Origin: Leptospira andrefontaineae | GTDB taxonomy: Bacteria; Spirochaetota; Leptospiria; Leptospirales; Leptospiraceae | Direction of reading: 5' to 3' | Assembly (NCBI RefSeq): GCF_004770105.1 | Contig: NZ_RQEY01000010.1 | Coordinates: 186,001-250,000 of the forward strand | DNA: 64,000 bases | Shown: one piece after another, positions 1 through 9,345 of the stretch | How positions within the stretch are numbered: the stretch's first letter is position 1 | Layout of the letters: every line of letters starts with the position of its first letter | Program-made: the position numbers and the translations under genes | The notes under the pieces: generated by a model | The model's database searches: none | The model's input: the letters and a program-made list of their open reading frames with translations, nothing else | What the model was told of the DNA's origin: nothing

Positions 1-540
1 CAAAATTTCCGTATGTCCCTGCCCTTCTGCAAGTGAAAACACTGTATTTCCCAAATCGTCGCTTAAATTCGGATCCGCTCCGTAATTCAGAAGAACTTTA
101 AAGATTTCCACCCTCCCGAAAAGGGCTGCATACATGAGTGCGGTCTGTCCGGAGACGTTCTTTTGGTCCACCACACATTTTGCCTGAAATAACCTTTTTA
201 CGATCCCAAGATGACCTTTAAACACAGCGCCCATAAGAGCAGTGTTTCCTCGATTGTCTTTGGAACAAGGATCTGCTCCCTTCGAAAGTAGGAATTCCAC
301 AGTCTCTTCCTGTCCGTAGTAGGCTGCATAAATTAAGGCGGTGTATCCCTTGGAATCCTTGGATTCGATATGTATCCCGGAATCTAAAAATTTTCCGAGA
401 GAAACCAGGTCCCCAACTTTCGCGGAGTCATAAAACTTTGAATTTTCATCTTGGACCGCTTTATAACCTTCTTCCTGGGCCAATAAAAAATAAAAAATCC
501 CGCATACAAAATATATTAGAAAAAAGTAAAATAATTTCAT
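1..540 (-). CDS. Secreted ankyrin-repeat protein, 3' end cut by window edge
   Basis: The frame opens at an ATG at 540 and runs off the left edge, so about 180 residues are visible and the C-terminus is missing. The first 21 residues are a hydrophobic signal peptide (MKLFYFFLIYFVCGIFYFLL). Ankyrin repeats follow, with hallmark stretches such as GYTALIYAAYYG, GNTALMGAVFKGH and GQTALMYAALFGR, each followed by LL.xGADP-like turns. It lies 55 bp downstream of the catalase on the same strand, with an AGGGAAGGGG ribosome binding site. Catalase-ankyrin pairs are known in other bacteria: AnkB of Pseudomonas aeruginosa supports periplasmic KatB activity. A protective role for the exported catalase is inferred from this pairing. 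Confidence 0.9.
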   Translation of the reverse strand, partial: MKLFYFFLIYFVCGIFYFLLAQEEGYKAVQDENSKFYDSAKVGDLVSLGKFLDSGIHIESKDSKGYTALIYAAYYGQEETVEFLLSKGADPCSKDNRGNTALMGAVFKGHLGIVKRLFQAKCVVDQKNVSGQTALMYAALFGRVEIFKVLLNYGADPNLSDDLGNTVFSLAEGQGHTEIL

Positions 541-552
541 AACCCCTTCCCT

Positions 553-571
553 GCGGCCCTGTTCGGGCCGC
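553..571 (-). other. Stem-loop between catalase and ankyrin genes
   Basis: GCGGCCC (553-559) and GGGCCGC (565-571) form a perfect 7-bp G/C stem around a 5-nt loop. It lies between the catalase stop and the ankyrin start and has no U-tract after it on the minus strand. It may reduce read-through or stabilise the upstream message rather than act as a full terminator. Confidence 0.55.
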
Positions 572-595
572 AATGTTCTTTCATCCCGGAAAAAT

Positions 596-2149
596 TTATT
601 CCAGTTCGCTTGCTATTTTTTTCACTTCTTTCAGATCGATTCCTACTTCCTTAGCTAATCTTTCTCCGTATTCCGGATCCGCTGCGTAGGTATGAGCAAT
701 GATCTTAGTTTTGATCTTAGGATTTTGAACGGCTTTCAAATCTCCGGAGAAGTTTTTGATCAAAGCGGATCTTTCTTTTTCGTTGTAACTTCTGTATAGT
801 TCCCCGGCTTGTTTGAAGTTTAATGTTTTCCGGATCATCGCCTGTTGGGTCGTGCCGCTTAGTTTAAAGTTCGAAAACTTATAACTCGGTTCTTCGGAAT
901 ACATTCCTCCGGATCTGGATTGTCCTCCCTGGTAGGAGTTCGGTTGGTAGTTGATATTCCCTTTTCCTTCCGAATATTTCAAGGCCCCATCCTGACCATG
1001 AGAAGAAACTACACTGATCGGACGGTTCACAGGAAGTTGGATACCATTCACGCCCAATCTATATCTTTGGGTATCTGCATAAGAGAATAGTCTTCCTTGC
1101 AATAGTCTGTCCTCAGAAGGTTCTATCCCTGGAACTAAATTAGAAGGGGCGAAACCGGATTGTTCCGTATGTTCGAAAAAATTCTCCGGAACTTGGTTCA
1201 GGGTCATTTTTCCTAAAGCCACAACTTTCAAATTCGGAATACGGATCCATTCCTTGGTAGGATCCAAAGGATTGAATTCCAAATCGTTCAATTTTTCAGG
1301 ATCCAAGATCTGAGCTTCCAATTCCCAGGAAGGATAATTTCCCTTCTTGATAGAATCATATAAATCTTTTGTCATATGATTGAATTCTTGGGATTGTATT
1401 TTTGCGGATTCATCCGAGTTCAAGGTTTTGATTCCTTGTAAACTTTTCCAATGGAACTTAACATAAGAAACTTTCCCGGAAGAATTTACGAATTTGAAAG
1501 CATGCACACCGTTCCCATCCATTTCCCTATAGGTTGCCGGTGTTCCCAAATCGGAATATAAGTAAGTGAACATATTCGTACTTTCAGGAACATGTGAGAA
1601 AAAATCGAAGAATCGATTCGGATCCTGCAGATTAGTTACCGGAGAAGGTTTTAAGGAATGTACCATATCCGGGAATTTCATCGCATCCCTGATAAAAAAT
1701 ACCGGAAGATTATTTCCTACAAGATCCCAGTTTCCTTGTTCCGTATAAAACTTAGTCGCAAATCCTCTCGGATCTCGTAAGGTTTCCGGAGAACCGCTTG
1801 GATGAACTACCGAAGAAAAACGAACGAATACTTTTGTTTGTTTTCCTTTCTTAGAGAATAAGGAAGCCTTAGTAAGTTCATTCTGATCCGCGTAACTTGT
1901 GAATGTTCCGTAGGCTCCCGTCCCTCTTGCGTGTACAACTCTTTCCGGAATTCTTTCCCTATCGAAACGAGCTAATTTTTCGATCAAATGAGAATCCTGT
2001 AGAAGCACCGGACCTGAATCTCCCGCGGTTTGGGAATTCTGATTATCTCCAACAGGAGCTCCATTCTCTCTAGTCAAAGTTTCTCCCAAAATAGAATGGG
2101 AGAAAATGACTCCGAGAAATAGAAGTCCGCTAATAATCTTGGTTTTCAT
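596..2149 (-). CDS. katE: Exported haem catalase
   Basis: This is a monofunctional catalase (2 H2O2 to O2 and water) of about 517 residues, the small-subunit size class. The ATG at 2149 is chosen over the one at 2167 because GAGG lies 7 nt upstream and the protein then begins with a clean signal peptide (MKTKIISGLLFLGVIFSHS), so it should work in the periplasm. The distal haem His is in RVVHARGTGAYGTF, the distal Asn region is in NLPVFFIRDAMKFPD, and the proximal Arg/Tyr motif is RLFSYADTQRYRLG. All key residues are present. Two PerR-like palindromes precede it, and the ankyrin gene follows. The symbol katE follows my recollection of Leptospira usage; the protein does not have the large HPII architecture of E. 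coli KatE. Confidence 0.95.
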   Translation of the reverse strand: MKTKIISGLLFLGVIFSHSILGETLTRENGAPVGDNQNSQTAGDSGPVLLQDSHLIEKLARFDRERIPERVVHARGTGAYGTFTSYADQNELTKASLFSKKGKQTKVFVRFSSVVHPSGSPETLRDPRGFATKFYTEQGNWDLVGNNLPVFFIRDAMKFPDMVHSLKPSPVTNLQDPNRFFDFFSHVPESTNMFTYLYSDLGTPATYREMDGNGVHAFKFVNSSGKVSYVKFHWKSLQGIKTLNSDESAKIQSQEFNHMTKDLYDSIKKGNYPSWELEAQILDPEKLNDLEFNPLDPTKEWIRIPNLKVVALGKMTLNQVPENFFEHTEQSGFAPSNLVPGIEPSEDRLLQGRLFSYADTQRYRLGVNGIQLPVNRPISVVSSHGQDGALKYSEGKGNINYQPNSYQGGQSRSGGMYSEEPSYKFSNFKLSGTTQQAMIRKTLNFKQAGELYRSYNEKERSALIKNFSGDLKAVQNPKIKTKIIAHTYAADPEYGERLAKEVGIDLKEVKKIASELE

Positions 2150-2170
2150 ATTTATACCTCTTACCAATAT

Positions 2171-2185
2171 TTAGAATAATTCTAA
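2171..2185 (-). promoter_or_regulatory. PerR-like box 1, over the catalase -10
   Basis: The plus strand reads TTAGAATAATTCTAA, a perfect 7-1-7 palindrome. It matches the Fur-family PerR box pattern TTATAATNATTATAA closely and the TTAGAAT-type variant more closely. It covers the predicted -10 of the catalase promoter, so binding would block transcription until peroxide inactivates the repressor. The identity of the regulator is inferred. Confidence 0.75.
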
Positions 2186-2201
2186 TTCTAGAACAATTCA
2201 A
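2173..2201 (-). promoter_or_regulatory. Catalase promoter (-35/-10)
   Basis: On the minus strand TTGAAT (2201-2196) and TATTCT (2178-2173) are separated by exactly 17 nt, a sigma70-type arrangement. The -10 lies about 24 bp upstream of the catalase ATG and inside PerR-like box 1. Confidence 0.6.
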
Positions 2202-2224
2202 AAATGTTTAGAAAGAGAAAAAAT

Positions 2225-2239
2225 TTAGAACTATTCTAA
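2225..2239 (-). promoter_or_regulatory. PerR-like box 2, upstream of the -35
   Basis: TTAGAACTATTCTAA is the same palindrome with one mismatch (AAC against ATT). It is centred 54 bp upstream of box 1, about five helical turns, which would allow two dimers on one face of the DNA. Confidence 0.65.
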
Positions 2240-2486
2240 AATAAAATGTCAAATCGGCATAATTATTAGAAATTTTGTAATAGGTAGGAACTCCATACCC
2301 GATTACTGAAAGTTCAAATGAATGTAAGAAGAGAAAATTCCGCCTGGCAGAAGCTCACTAGGCGGCTAATAGATAGGAAAATGGCAGAGCAAATAGAACG
2401 TAAATTTCCGATCGATTCTAAGATTATTTATGCATATTGGCTTAATAAATCCATACGCTAGAGGCAAAAATCGATACGAGCCTTCT
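2240..2486. other. Intergenic DNA upstream of the catalase promoter
   Basis: No convincing gene is seen. It holds an imperfect copy of the dispersed palindrome (GGTAGGAACTCCATACC, 2283-2299) and a 6-bp inverted repeat CCGCCT/AGGCGG (2340-2345 and 2360-2365) that may fold at the end of the minus-strand gene starting at 2684. Confidence 0.4.
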
Positions 2487-2684
2487 TCAATTATAACCTG
2501 CAAGTTCTTCCAAGATCCAAGCATGGGCATCTTGGACAGTTTTATGCAGGTCCTCCAACTTATGAAGGTCCATTTTCAAAGAGCCGTTCTCGAAGTGCAG
2601 ATGCACATGGCCACAATTTGCGCATAGATCTACTATGAAATAGTTCCTTTCTGAAATCCGGATCGGGCGGCAATATTCTTCCAT
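2487..2684 (-). CDS. Small conserved-looking protein with a CxxCGxxHL motif
   Basis: A 65-residue cytoplasmic protein of unknown function. Residues 21-30 read LCANCGHVHL, followed by a two-strand stretch and a helix rich in Leu and His. The CxxCG-H-H spacing suggests metal binding. The layout recalls the small DUF6686-type proteins of Bacteroidetes, from memory only. The ATG at 2684 has GAGG 6 nt upstream. An overlapping plus-strand frame at 2430-2627 has no ribosome binding site and low-complexity content, so the minus frame is preferred. Confidence 0.65.
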   Translation of the reverse strand: MEEYCRPIRISERNYFIVDLCANCGHVHLHFENGSLKMDLHKLEDLHKTVQDAHAWILEELAGYN

Positions 2685-2826
2685 ATAAGTCCTCGTTTCC
2701 CTTAGGATCTTCTTGGCTTAAGAACTGTCAAATTGATTTTGAGTCTCATTATTGACAAAAAATTCTCTGAAATTCATCCTTCAGAAGATTACTCAATCAA
2801 ACTATTAGTTTTAAAAATTTCATTCG

Positions 2827-2865
2827 ATATTCCTGTTTGACAGTATTAACGGAATACAGGAATAT
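2827..2865 (+). promoter_or_regulatory. Promoter/operator of higBA
   Basis: A perfect 10-bp inverted repeat, ATATTCCTGT (2827-2836) and ACAGGAATAT (2856-2865), flanks a consensus -35 TTGACA (2837-2842). A -10-like GAATAT (2860-2865) lies 17 bp downstream inside the second arm. This is the expected layout for autorepression by the HigA antitoxin, which binds palindromes at its own promoter. The toxin start is only 6 bp beyond the repeat. Confidence 0.65.
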
Positions 2866-2870
2866 AAGAT

Positions 2871-3152
2871 GTGATAAATTCCTTTAAATCGAAGGAAACA
2901 GAAAAGATATGGGACCAAGAGTTTTCGAAGAAACTTCCCAATCAAATTCAATCGATTGCTTATAGAAAATTAGTGATGATTGCTCGATCGAAACAAATTG
3001 AGGATCTTAAAATTCCTCCTGCAAATCATTTAGAAAGACTCTCTGGAGATAGAGCAGGACAATATAGTATTCGAATCAATAATCAATGGCGGATTTGCTT
3101 TAAATGGAAAGACGGTAATGCTTTTGATGTTGAAATAGTTGATTATCATTAG
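2871..3152 (+). CDS. higB: HigB-type toxin (RelE/ParE fold mRNA interferase)
   Basis: A 93-residue protein starting at a GTG with AGGAATATA upstream. Members of this family bind the ribosome and cut mRNA in the A site. Family features are the N-terminal basic helix region, IPPANHLERLSGDRAGQYSI in the middle, and the strand-forming INNQWRICFKW followed by a C-terminal DVEIVDYH. The C-terminal His-containing tail and Arg/Lys positions typical of active HigB toxins are present. The length is normal and there is no frameshift. The antitoxin starts 8 bp after the stop, the toxin-first order characteristic of higBA. Confidence 0.9.
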   Translation: MINSFKSKETEKIWDQEFSKKLPNQIQSIAYRKLVMIARSKQIEDLKIPPANHLERLSGDRAGQYSIRINNQWRICFKWKDGNAFDVEIVDYH

Positions 3153-3160
3153 AGGTTATT

Positions 3161-3463
3161 ATGAAAAAGATTCCAAATATACATCCTGGTGAAATTTTAC
3201 ATGAAGAGTTTCTTTTGCCTATGAATATTACTGCATATCGGTTGGCTAAAGAGACAAAGCTTAATCCCACTCGAATAAGTGAAATCATTCATGGTAAAAG
3301 GGGTATATCAGCAGATACAGCTCTAAGGTTCTCAAAGTTTTTTGGCAATTCCGTCGAATTCTGGATGGGCATTCAGGACGAATATGAGATTCGCGAAGAA
3401 AGAGAGCGAATCTCAAGCGAATTGAAAGAAATTAGAAATTATAAAGAATTAATTAGCGCTTAA
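3161..3463 (+). CDS. higA: HigA-type antitoxin (XRE-family HTH)
   Basis: A 100-residue antitoxin that should neutralise the toxin encoded just upstream and repress the shared promoter. The family opening NIHPGEILHEEFLLPMNITAYRLAKE is present in outline. A helix-turn-helix follows (TKLNPTRISEIIHGKRGIS, residues 31-49), then the FGNSVEFWMGIQ signature of HigA/VapA-type proteins. GAGG lies 7 nt before the ATG. The gene is intact and probably cotranscribed from the promoter at 2837-2865. Confidence 0.9.
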   Translation: MKKIPNIHPGEILHEEFLLPMNITAYRLAKETKLNPTRISEIIHGKRGISADTALRFSKFFGNSVEFWMGIQDEYEIREERERISSELKEIRNYKELISA

Positions 3464-3701
3464 TACTTCAAAACGACGTATAAATTACGCCTCTTGCTTT
3501 GCGTGAGAATAGATGAGCAAAGGTATACCGATCCGTCGGAAGACATTCTGATCACAATGCGACAGCGATCGTAGCGGAAATCCGGCGATGCACCATCGTA
3601 AAAGTTAGAGGGCCCTAATATTAAAGAATTATTATGGTGCTTCGCTGATTGAGCGGAGAGCGCGGTTCTCGCAAAGCGAGAAGTCGCCCAACTCATATGT
3701 C
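3464..3701. repeat. Probable dispersed intergenic repeat between higA and carB
   Basis: This 238-bp spacer differs in texture from its neighbours: runs of GCGATCG, CGGCGATGC and GAGCGGAGAGCGCGG, and a perfect inverted repeat TTCTCGC-AAA-GCGAGAA at 3666-3682. An open minus frame of 78 codons spans it but has no ribosome binding site and looks unlike a protein. It resembles extragenic repeat blocks I associate with Leptospira genomes; copy number could not be checked. Confidence 0.4.
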
Positions 3702-6700
3702 TTACTTAGGACTATGGATCTCTTGCAAAGAACGAATAGTGAAACCTTTATCTGTCATCTCCACCATTCCTTTGATTAAAGCCTTGGCTGCACTTGCGGT
3801 GGTCAAACAAGGGATCTTATAGCGGATCGCTGCTTGGCGAATCGCAAAACTATCATCCCTGGTTACTCTACTAAGAGGGGTGTTCAGTATAAGATGGATC
3901 TTGTTTTCGCGGATATAATCCAATGCAGTAGGGAACTGGTTATCATATACCTTATTGATCTTAGAAGAAAGTATTCCGTTTTCGGATAAGAACTTATGGG
4001 TTCCTTCCGTAGCGATCAAAATGAATCCTAGATCAGAAAGATCCTTGATATACTTCAGTAGATCTTTTTTGTCCTTATCATTTACAGAAACGAATACAGT
4101 TCCCTGAGAAGGAAGTTCTTCTCCAGCCATATACTGGGATTTTAAGAATGCTTCTCCGGCAGTGTCGGCGATTCCCATCACCTCTCCTGTGGATCTCATT
4201 TCAGGTCCGAGGATCGTATCCACTCCAGGGAATTTATTAAAAGGTAATACTGCTTCCTTCACGTTTACTGTCGGAAATGCCATTTCTTTAGGAAGAGGAA
4301 GTTGTTTTAATGTCTCCCCCATCATGATACGAGTAGCATATTTTACAATAGGATGTCCAAGAGCCTTGGATACGAAAGGAACCGTTCTGGAAGCGCGAGG
4401 GTTTACCTCGATCACATACACTACTTCTTCCTTAACAGCATATTGGATATTGATCAGACCCTTGACTTGTAATTCTAATGCAAGTGCTCTTGTGGCGCTT
4501 CTGATATCATCTAATACTTTTTTGGACAAGGACTGAGGAGGAAGAACGCATGCTGAATCTCCTGAATGGATCCCAGCTTCTTCAATATGCTCCATGATCC
4601 CTGCGATAAATACATCTTTACCATCGCAAAGTGCATCTACGTCCACTTCTACAGCGTCTTCTAAAAAGGAATCTATCAGAAGTGGTCTATCTTCTGAAAT
4701 TTCTTCGGCCTTCTCCATATACTTATCCAGCTCTTTTTCTTCGCTGATGATAAGCATTGCTCTTCCACCCAATACATAACTTGGGCGAACAAGCACCGGA
4801 TAAGTGATATGATTTGCGATCTTTCTAGCTTCTTCCATAGAAGTAGCTATTCCGTTCTTAGGAGAGATCAATTTCAGTTTTTCTAATACTTCTGCGAATC
4901 GTTTTCTGTCTTCCGCCCTATCTATGGAATCAGGGCTTGTTCCTAAAATTGGAACTCCCCTACTTTCCAGATCTTTTGCAAGTTTGAGAGGTGTTTGTCC
5001 ACCGAATTGGATGATAACCCCATCCGGTTTTTCTTTTTTGTAGATCTGAATTACATCCTCTAAGGTAAGAGGTTCGAAGTATAATCTGTCAGAAGTATCG
5101 TAGTCTGTAGAAACTGTTTCCGGGTTGGAATTCACCATGATGGATTCCACTCCCAGGTCTTGTAGTGCGAAGGAAGCGTGGCAGCAGCAATAATCGAACT
5201 CTATCCCTTGTCCGATCCTATTAGGTCCACCGCCCAAAATGATAACTGATTTTTTAGAAGTTACGTTCGTTTCGTCTTCTTCATCGTAAGAAGAATAAAA
5301 ATAAGGAGTATAAGCTTCGAATTCTCCGGCACAAGTATCGATCCTCTTATAGATAGGCTCTATTTTAGAAGATTCTAATACTTCTTCCAGGTTTTTTTCT
5401 TCTTTTCTGAGAACGGAACCTATCTCTGCTTTTTTCTTATCAGGAGTTTGGGAAGAAGAGAGTATCTTTTCTATCTCCGCTTTTTTAGAAAGGAAAGCTA
5501 ACTGTCTATTGGCAAATCCTGCTTTTTTCAGTTTTCCTAAAACGGAATTCCCTTTTTGTACAAATTCGTTTTCTAAATTCTGTAGATCTTCGAATTGATA
5601 TAAGAACCAAGGATCTATTTTGGAAAGGTTATGGATCTGCTCTACACTATAACCTTCTTCCAATGCTTTTTTAACATAGAAGATACGTTTATCGTTCGGT
5701 CTGCGTAAGAATGAATCTATCCTTTCTTTTCTTTGAGGAACGGATAATGTATGGAATTCGACTAGTTCAGCAAAATTTCCGTCGGAACCGAAACCGAATC
5801 GATCAATTTCAAGAGAGCGCATTGCCTTCTGGAAACTTTCTTTGAAAGTCCTTCCGATTGCCATGGCTTCTCCCACAGCTTTCATCTGAACCCCAAGAGT
5901 ATCGTCCGTGCCTGGGAACTTCTCGAAAGCAAATCTTGGAATCTTTGTCACCACATAATCAATAGATGGTTCGAAAGAAGCTGGAGTAACTCTTGTAATA
6001 TCGTTTTTGATCTCATCCAAGGAATATCCAATGGAGAGTAACGCTGCGATCTTTGCGATAGGGAATCCTGTTGCTTTTGAAGCAAGTGCAGAAGATCTGG
6101 AAACACGAGGGTTCATCTCGATCACGATCACATCGCCGTTTTCAGGGTTTACTGCGAATTGGATATTGGATCCACCGGTTTCCACTCCGATCTCACGGAT
6201 GATACTGATGGACATATCTCTTAAATTTTGGTATTCCTTATCGGAAAGTGTCTGCTGAGGAGCAACAGTGATAGAATCGCCAGTATGAACACCCATTGGA
6301 TCTATATTTTCGATAGAACAAATGATTACTACGTTATCGGCGAGGTCTCTCATCACCTCTAACTCGAATTCTTTCCAACCAAGAACGGATTGTTCTAATA
6401 ATACCTGGCTGATAGGAGAAGCCTTAAGGCCCTTTCCAACCACTTCGTCGAAGGTTTCTTCGTCATAAGCGATCCCTCCTCCGGTTCCGCCCAGAGTGAA
6501 TGCAGGTCTTACGATCAGGGGAAGTCCAATCTGAGCCTTGATCTCTGCCGCTTCTTTTAGATTCGTTACTAGCCCGGAACGAGGAACTTTGACCCCGATC
6601 TTCTCCATTGCTTTTTTAAAAAGTTCTCTATCTTCCGCCTTTTTGATCGCGTCTATTTTGGCACCGATGAGTTCTACATTATATTTTTCTAATATTCCAG

Positions 6701-7013
6701 CGTTATGGCAGGCCAATGCCAGGTTTAATGCTGTTTGACCTCCTACAGTTGGTAGGATCGCATCCGGCTTTTCTTTTTCCAAAATTTTTTGGACGACTGC
6801 AACAGTCAGTGGTTCCACATAAGTGGCATCCGCAAGATCTGGATCAGTCATGATAGTAGCAGGATTGGAATTGAGAAGAATGACTCGAATTCCTTTTTCT
6901 CGAAGGGCTTTGGCGGCCTGGGTGCCGGAATAGTCGAATTCGCAGGCTTGGCCGATAACGATCGGCCCGGATCCCAGGATCAGAACGGAGCGGAGATCTT
7001 CCCTTTTGGGCAT
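3702..7013 (-). CDS. carB: Carbamoyl-phosphate synthase large subunit
   Basis: CarB makes carbamoyl phosphate from bicarbonate, ammonia (from CarA-hydrolysed glutamine) and two ATP, feeding pyrimidine and arginine synthesis. At 1103 residues it is slightly longer than the usual 1070. The N-terminal half starts [20 protein letters not shown] and carries the first ATP-grasp domain ([16 protein letters not shown]). The second half repeats the fold from about residue 590 ([20 protein letters not shown]) with its own ATP-grasp ([15 protein letters not shown]). The last 140 residues form the MGS-like regulatory domain. An insertion rich in Lys and Glu around residues 480-560 accounts for the extra length. 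No carA is seen in the window. Confidence 0.98.
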   Translation of the reverse strand: MPKREDLRSVLILGSGPIVIGQACEFDYSGTQAAKALREKGIRVILLNSNPATIMTDPDLADATYVEPLTVAVVQKILEKEKPDAILPTVGGQTALNLALACHNAGILEKYNVELIGAKIDAIKKAEDRELFKKAMEKIGVKVPRSGLVTNLKEAAEIKAQIGLPLIVRPAFTLGGTGGGIAYDEETFDEVVGKGLKASPISQVLLEQSVLGWKEFELEVMRDLADNVVIICSIENIDPMGVHTGDSITVAPQQTLSDKEYQNLRDMSISIIREIGVETGGSNIQFAVNPENGDVIVIEMNPRVSRSSALASKATGFPIAKIAALLSIGYSLDEIKNDITRVTPASFEPSIDYVVTKIPRFAFEKFPGTDDTLGVQMKAVGEAMAIGRTFKESFQKAMRSLEIDRFGFGSDGNFAELVEFHTLSVPQRKERIDSFLRRPNDKRIFYVKKALEEGYSVEQIHNLSKIDPWFLYQFEDLQNLENEFVQKGNSVLGKLKKAGFANRQLAFLSKKAEIEKILSSSQTPDKKKAEIGSVLRKEEKNLEEVLESSKIEPIYKRIDTCAGEFEAYTPYFYSSYDEEDETNVTSKKSVIILGGGPNRIGQGIEFDYCCCHASFALQDLGVESIMVNSNPETVSTDYDTSDRLYFEPLTLEDVIQIYKKEKPDGVIIQFGGQTPLKLAKDLESRGVPILGTSPDSIDRAEDRKRFAEVLEKLKLISPKNGIATSMEEARKIANHITYPVLVRPSYVLGGRAMLIISEEKELDKYMEKAEEISEDRPLLIDSFLEDAVEVDVDALCDGKDVFIAGIMEHIEEAGIHSGDSACVLPPQSLSKKVLDDIRSATRALALELQVKGLINIQYAVKEEVVYVIEVNPRASRTVPFVSKALGHPIVKYATRIMMGETLKQLPLPKEMAFPTVNVKEAVLPFNKFPGVDTILGPEMRSTGEVMGIADTAGEAFLKSQYMAGEELPSQGTVFVSVNDKDKKDLLKYIKDLSDLGFILIATEGTHKFLSENGILSSKINKVYDNQFPTALDYIRENKIHLILNTPLSRVTRDDSFAIRQAAIRYKIPCLTTASAAKALIKGMVEMTDKGFTIRSLQEIHSPK

Positions 7014-7083
7014 ATTATTTCCAGGATTTTTATTCTGGCCTGTACTTCAAGTCTTTCCGAACAAGAAAGAAAAAACAGTTCGA

Positions 7084-9345
7084 TCAAGGTTCCGATTTTG
7101 GGAGGAAATAGTCTCCCGCCTTCTTCCATTTCCCGGAACCGATCAGTAGGAGTTCCAACTTACGCTGCAAATCTCCACAAGAAGAAGCCGGAAGTGGTTT
7201 CGTATTCCAAGGATCGGAAATCCTATCGTAACAGGAATACAACACACCATTTGGACTCGGAATATAGATGAGCTTTTTGGTCCTGGTTTGGAGCATTCTA
7301 TGTTTGGAAAAAAGAATGGTTTCCTTTGCATATGGATCGGACACAGTCACACTATTTCCGTCATTCGGATCGATCGTATGAAGTTCTAGGATATTCGGAT
7401 AACGGATCCTATCTTTCTGGAAAAAATGATCTCCTCGATCCGAAAACCAAATCCCAGTCTCAGAATACACAAACCGATCCTCAGCCCAAGTATCCGCCTT
7501 TGGAAGTTTGGTCAGATCCTTCCCTCGCAAAAAAAGCTCGGAACTTGTAGGAACTCCTACAACAGATAAGATCGTAGGGAATACATCCAAGGAAGTTGTG
7601 ATCCCTTTAAAATTGCGGACTTCTTTTCTCTCAAAAGATTTAGGAAACTTGATGATAAGAGGGATCTTGGTAACACCCTCCCCTCTCAAATGTTCTCCGT
7701 GACCATGGCTATGATCCTCTTCGAACAAGGATTCTCCGTGATCGGAAGTGAGAATGATAAGTGTGTCGTCATATAAACTTCTTCTTTTCAGTTCTTCCAA
7801 AATTTTCCCGACGGAAAAATCGAAAGCAGTCAATGAGGCAGAATATATAGAACGAATTTGCTCCTGCTCTTTTTTATCAGGTTTCTCCGAATTACTCGGA
7901 TCCACGAAACGGAAATATTTAGAAGGTCCATAATAGTTAGGATCAGTATTCTTATAAAAAGGATAAGGTGGACTATATGGAAAATGAGTTACTGAAGAAA
8001 AATAAAGGGCAAAAAATGGACGATCCTTTTTATCAAATACAGAAAATAGATCGGGCAAGATCCGCGAATCATCCCCCAGGCTTGGAAGAGATCTGATAGA
8101 AGAAAGATATTCCCCTCCTCCAAAAAAAGTTCCGGTCAAAACTGGAAGAAAGAAAACCTGAGACTCAATCGTTCTTTGTTGTGTTAATGTCTCCGCACTA
8201 AAATTCGGAGCATCTACATTTTGAAATCCCCAATTCGCTCTTGGAAAAATATCTCCCGCAAAAGAAGAAACCACAAACGTTCTATGAGATTTACCTAAAA
8301 TACCCGGAAGCGTAGCCACCACATTCCCTAATTTTGAACGATCTTCCTTATCCGGGAACATATCCTGGATCCCATGTTCAAAAGAATATTTTCCACTTAG
8401 GAAGTCCGCCCAAGAAGGAAATGTCCTAGGGATCGTGGAATGATGGTCCAAAAACACAAGGGACTCGGAAGCTAATTGATCTATATTCGGGGTTTTATCC
8501 TTCTCCCCTTTTACAAATCCTAATTGGTCTTGGCGGATACTGTCAGCAGAAATGATAAGAACATTCGTATTAGAAGAATGTTCTAAAGTATCTTTCGATA
8601 CTTCTTTCTTTTCATGAACTCTAGTAAAAAATGAAAATCCAAAACCCAAAAGTGCGACAGTAACAAAGACTAAACTTTTCTTAGAACGGGAAAATTGAAT
8701 ATCGAAGGAATAAAATGCCGAAGCAACCAAAACTCCCCAGGCAGACCCGAGAAGATGAAAGGAATAGAATAATATTATAAAAATAGAATATCTAACCAGA
8801 GACTCGTAATATTTAGATTTCCAAAAGGAGAGTCCAGTTCGGATCACCTGGATGGCTAAAAATAAAAACAGAACGAATTTAAAGAAGAAGGGGGAAAAAT
8901 GATCCGTAATAAAATATAGTATCCCGACCATCCAAGAATGTCTATAATAGAAAAATTCTCCATATACTTGCGGATATTCAGAAACAGAGCCACAGAATAA
9001 AAGAAACAAAACAGAAGATAGAATTAGATAAATATTATATATCCTAATCCTCTTTCCATGTTTCCATTCCGAAAAATCAGGACCTAAAAATAAGATCGCT
9101 GTCCCCACAAAAAAAGCATAAGAAGAAACGAATACTCCGCCTAAGTCCCTCAACAATAAAGGGATCAATCCGTAAAAAAGAGGAATAAATTCACTGATAT
9201 CCACTCCCATTACATGCAAAGAAGTATTGGTAAGAAGACAAAGAAGAGTCAGAACAAATACGAAAACTCCGGAATGGATCCAAGGATTTCCGGAGGTCCA
9301 TTCTGATCGTATTAGGCTTTTGAATTTAAGCCAGAACTCTGACAT
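7084..9345 (-). CDS. Membrane sulfatase/phosphoethanolamine-transferase-fold enzyme
   Basis: A 753-residue member of the alkaline phosphatase superfamily. The first 215 residues hold about six hydrophobic segments, and the rest is a sulfatase domain facing outwards. The metal and nucleophile region is NVLIISADSIRQDQLGF with TPNIDQLASESLVF and HSTIPRTFPSWADFLSG; the distal metal site is LTSDHGESLFEEDHSHGHG. The architecture suits a lipid- or polysaccharide-head-group transferase or sulfatase; the substrate cannot be read from sequence. Its start overlaps the end of rsmD by 20 bp, making it the last gene of a four-gene run starting at 10679. A copy of the dispersed 16-bp palindrome lies inside its coding sequence at 7545-7562. 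Confidence 0.85.
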   Translation of the reverse strand: MSEFWLKFKSLIRSEWTSGNPWIHSGVFVFVLTLLCLLTNTSLHVMGVDISEFIPLFYGLIPLLLRDLGGVFVSSYAFFVGTAILFLGPDFSEWKHGKRIRIYNIYLILSSVLFLLFCGSVSEYPQVYGEFFYYRHSWMVGILYFITDHFSPFFFKFVLFLFLAIQVIRTGLSFWKSKYYESLVRYSIFIILFYSFHLLGSAWGVLVASAFYSFDIQFSRSKKSLVFVTVALLGFGFSFFTRVHEKKEVSKDTLEHSSNTNVLIISADSIRQDQLGFVKGEKDKTPNIDQLASESLVFLDHHSTIPRTFPSWADFLSGKYSFEHGIQDMFPDKEDRSKLGNVVATLPGILGKSHRTFVVSSFAGDIFPRANWGFQNVDAPNFSAETLTQQRTIESQVFFLPVLTGTFFGGGEYLSSIRSLPSLGDDSRILPDLFSVFDKKDRPFFALYFSSVTHFPYSPPYPFYKNTDPNYYGPSKYFRFVDPSNSEKPDKKEQEQIRSIYSASLTAFDFSVGKILEELKRRSLYDDTLIILTSDHGESLFEEDHSHGHGEHLRGEGVTKIPLIIKFPKSFERKEVRNFKGITTSLDVFPTILSVVGVPTSSELFLRGKDLTKLPKADTWAEDRFVYSETGIWFSDRGDHFFQKDRIRYPNILELHTIDPNDGNSVTVSDPYAKETILFSKHRMLQTRTKKLIYIPSPNGVLYSCYDRISDPWNTKPLPASSCGDLQRKLELLLIGSGKWKKAGDYFLPKSEP
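7545..7562. repeat. Dispersed palindrome inside the sulfatase gene
   Basis: TTGTAGGAACTCCTACAA is a perfect 18-bp palindrome, the same core as the intergenic copies near 50.36 and 51.54 kb. Here it is read in frame and encodes Val-Gly-Val-Pro-Thr in the sulfatase. Confidence 0.8.

Noticed and set aside
2430..2627. A 65-codon plus frame antisense to the small Cys-motif gene
   Set aside because: No ribosome binding site and no motif; the minus frame has both.
3460..3696. A 78-codon minus frame between higA and carB
   Set aside because: No ribosome binding site, no protein-like pattern, and it lies in a repeat-like G/C-rich block.
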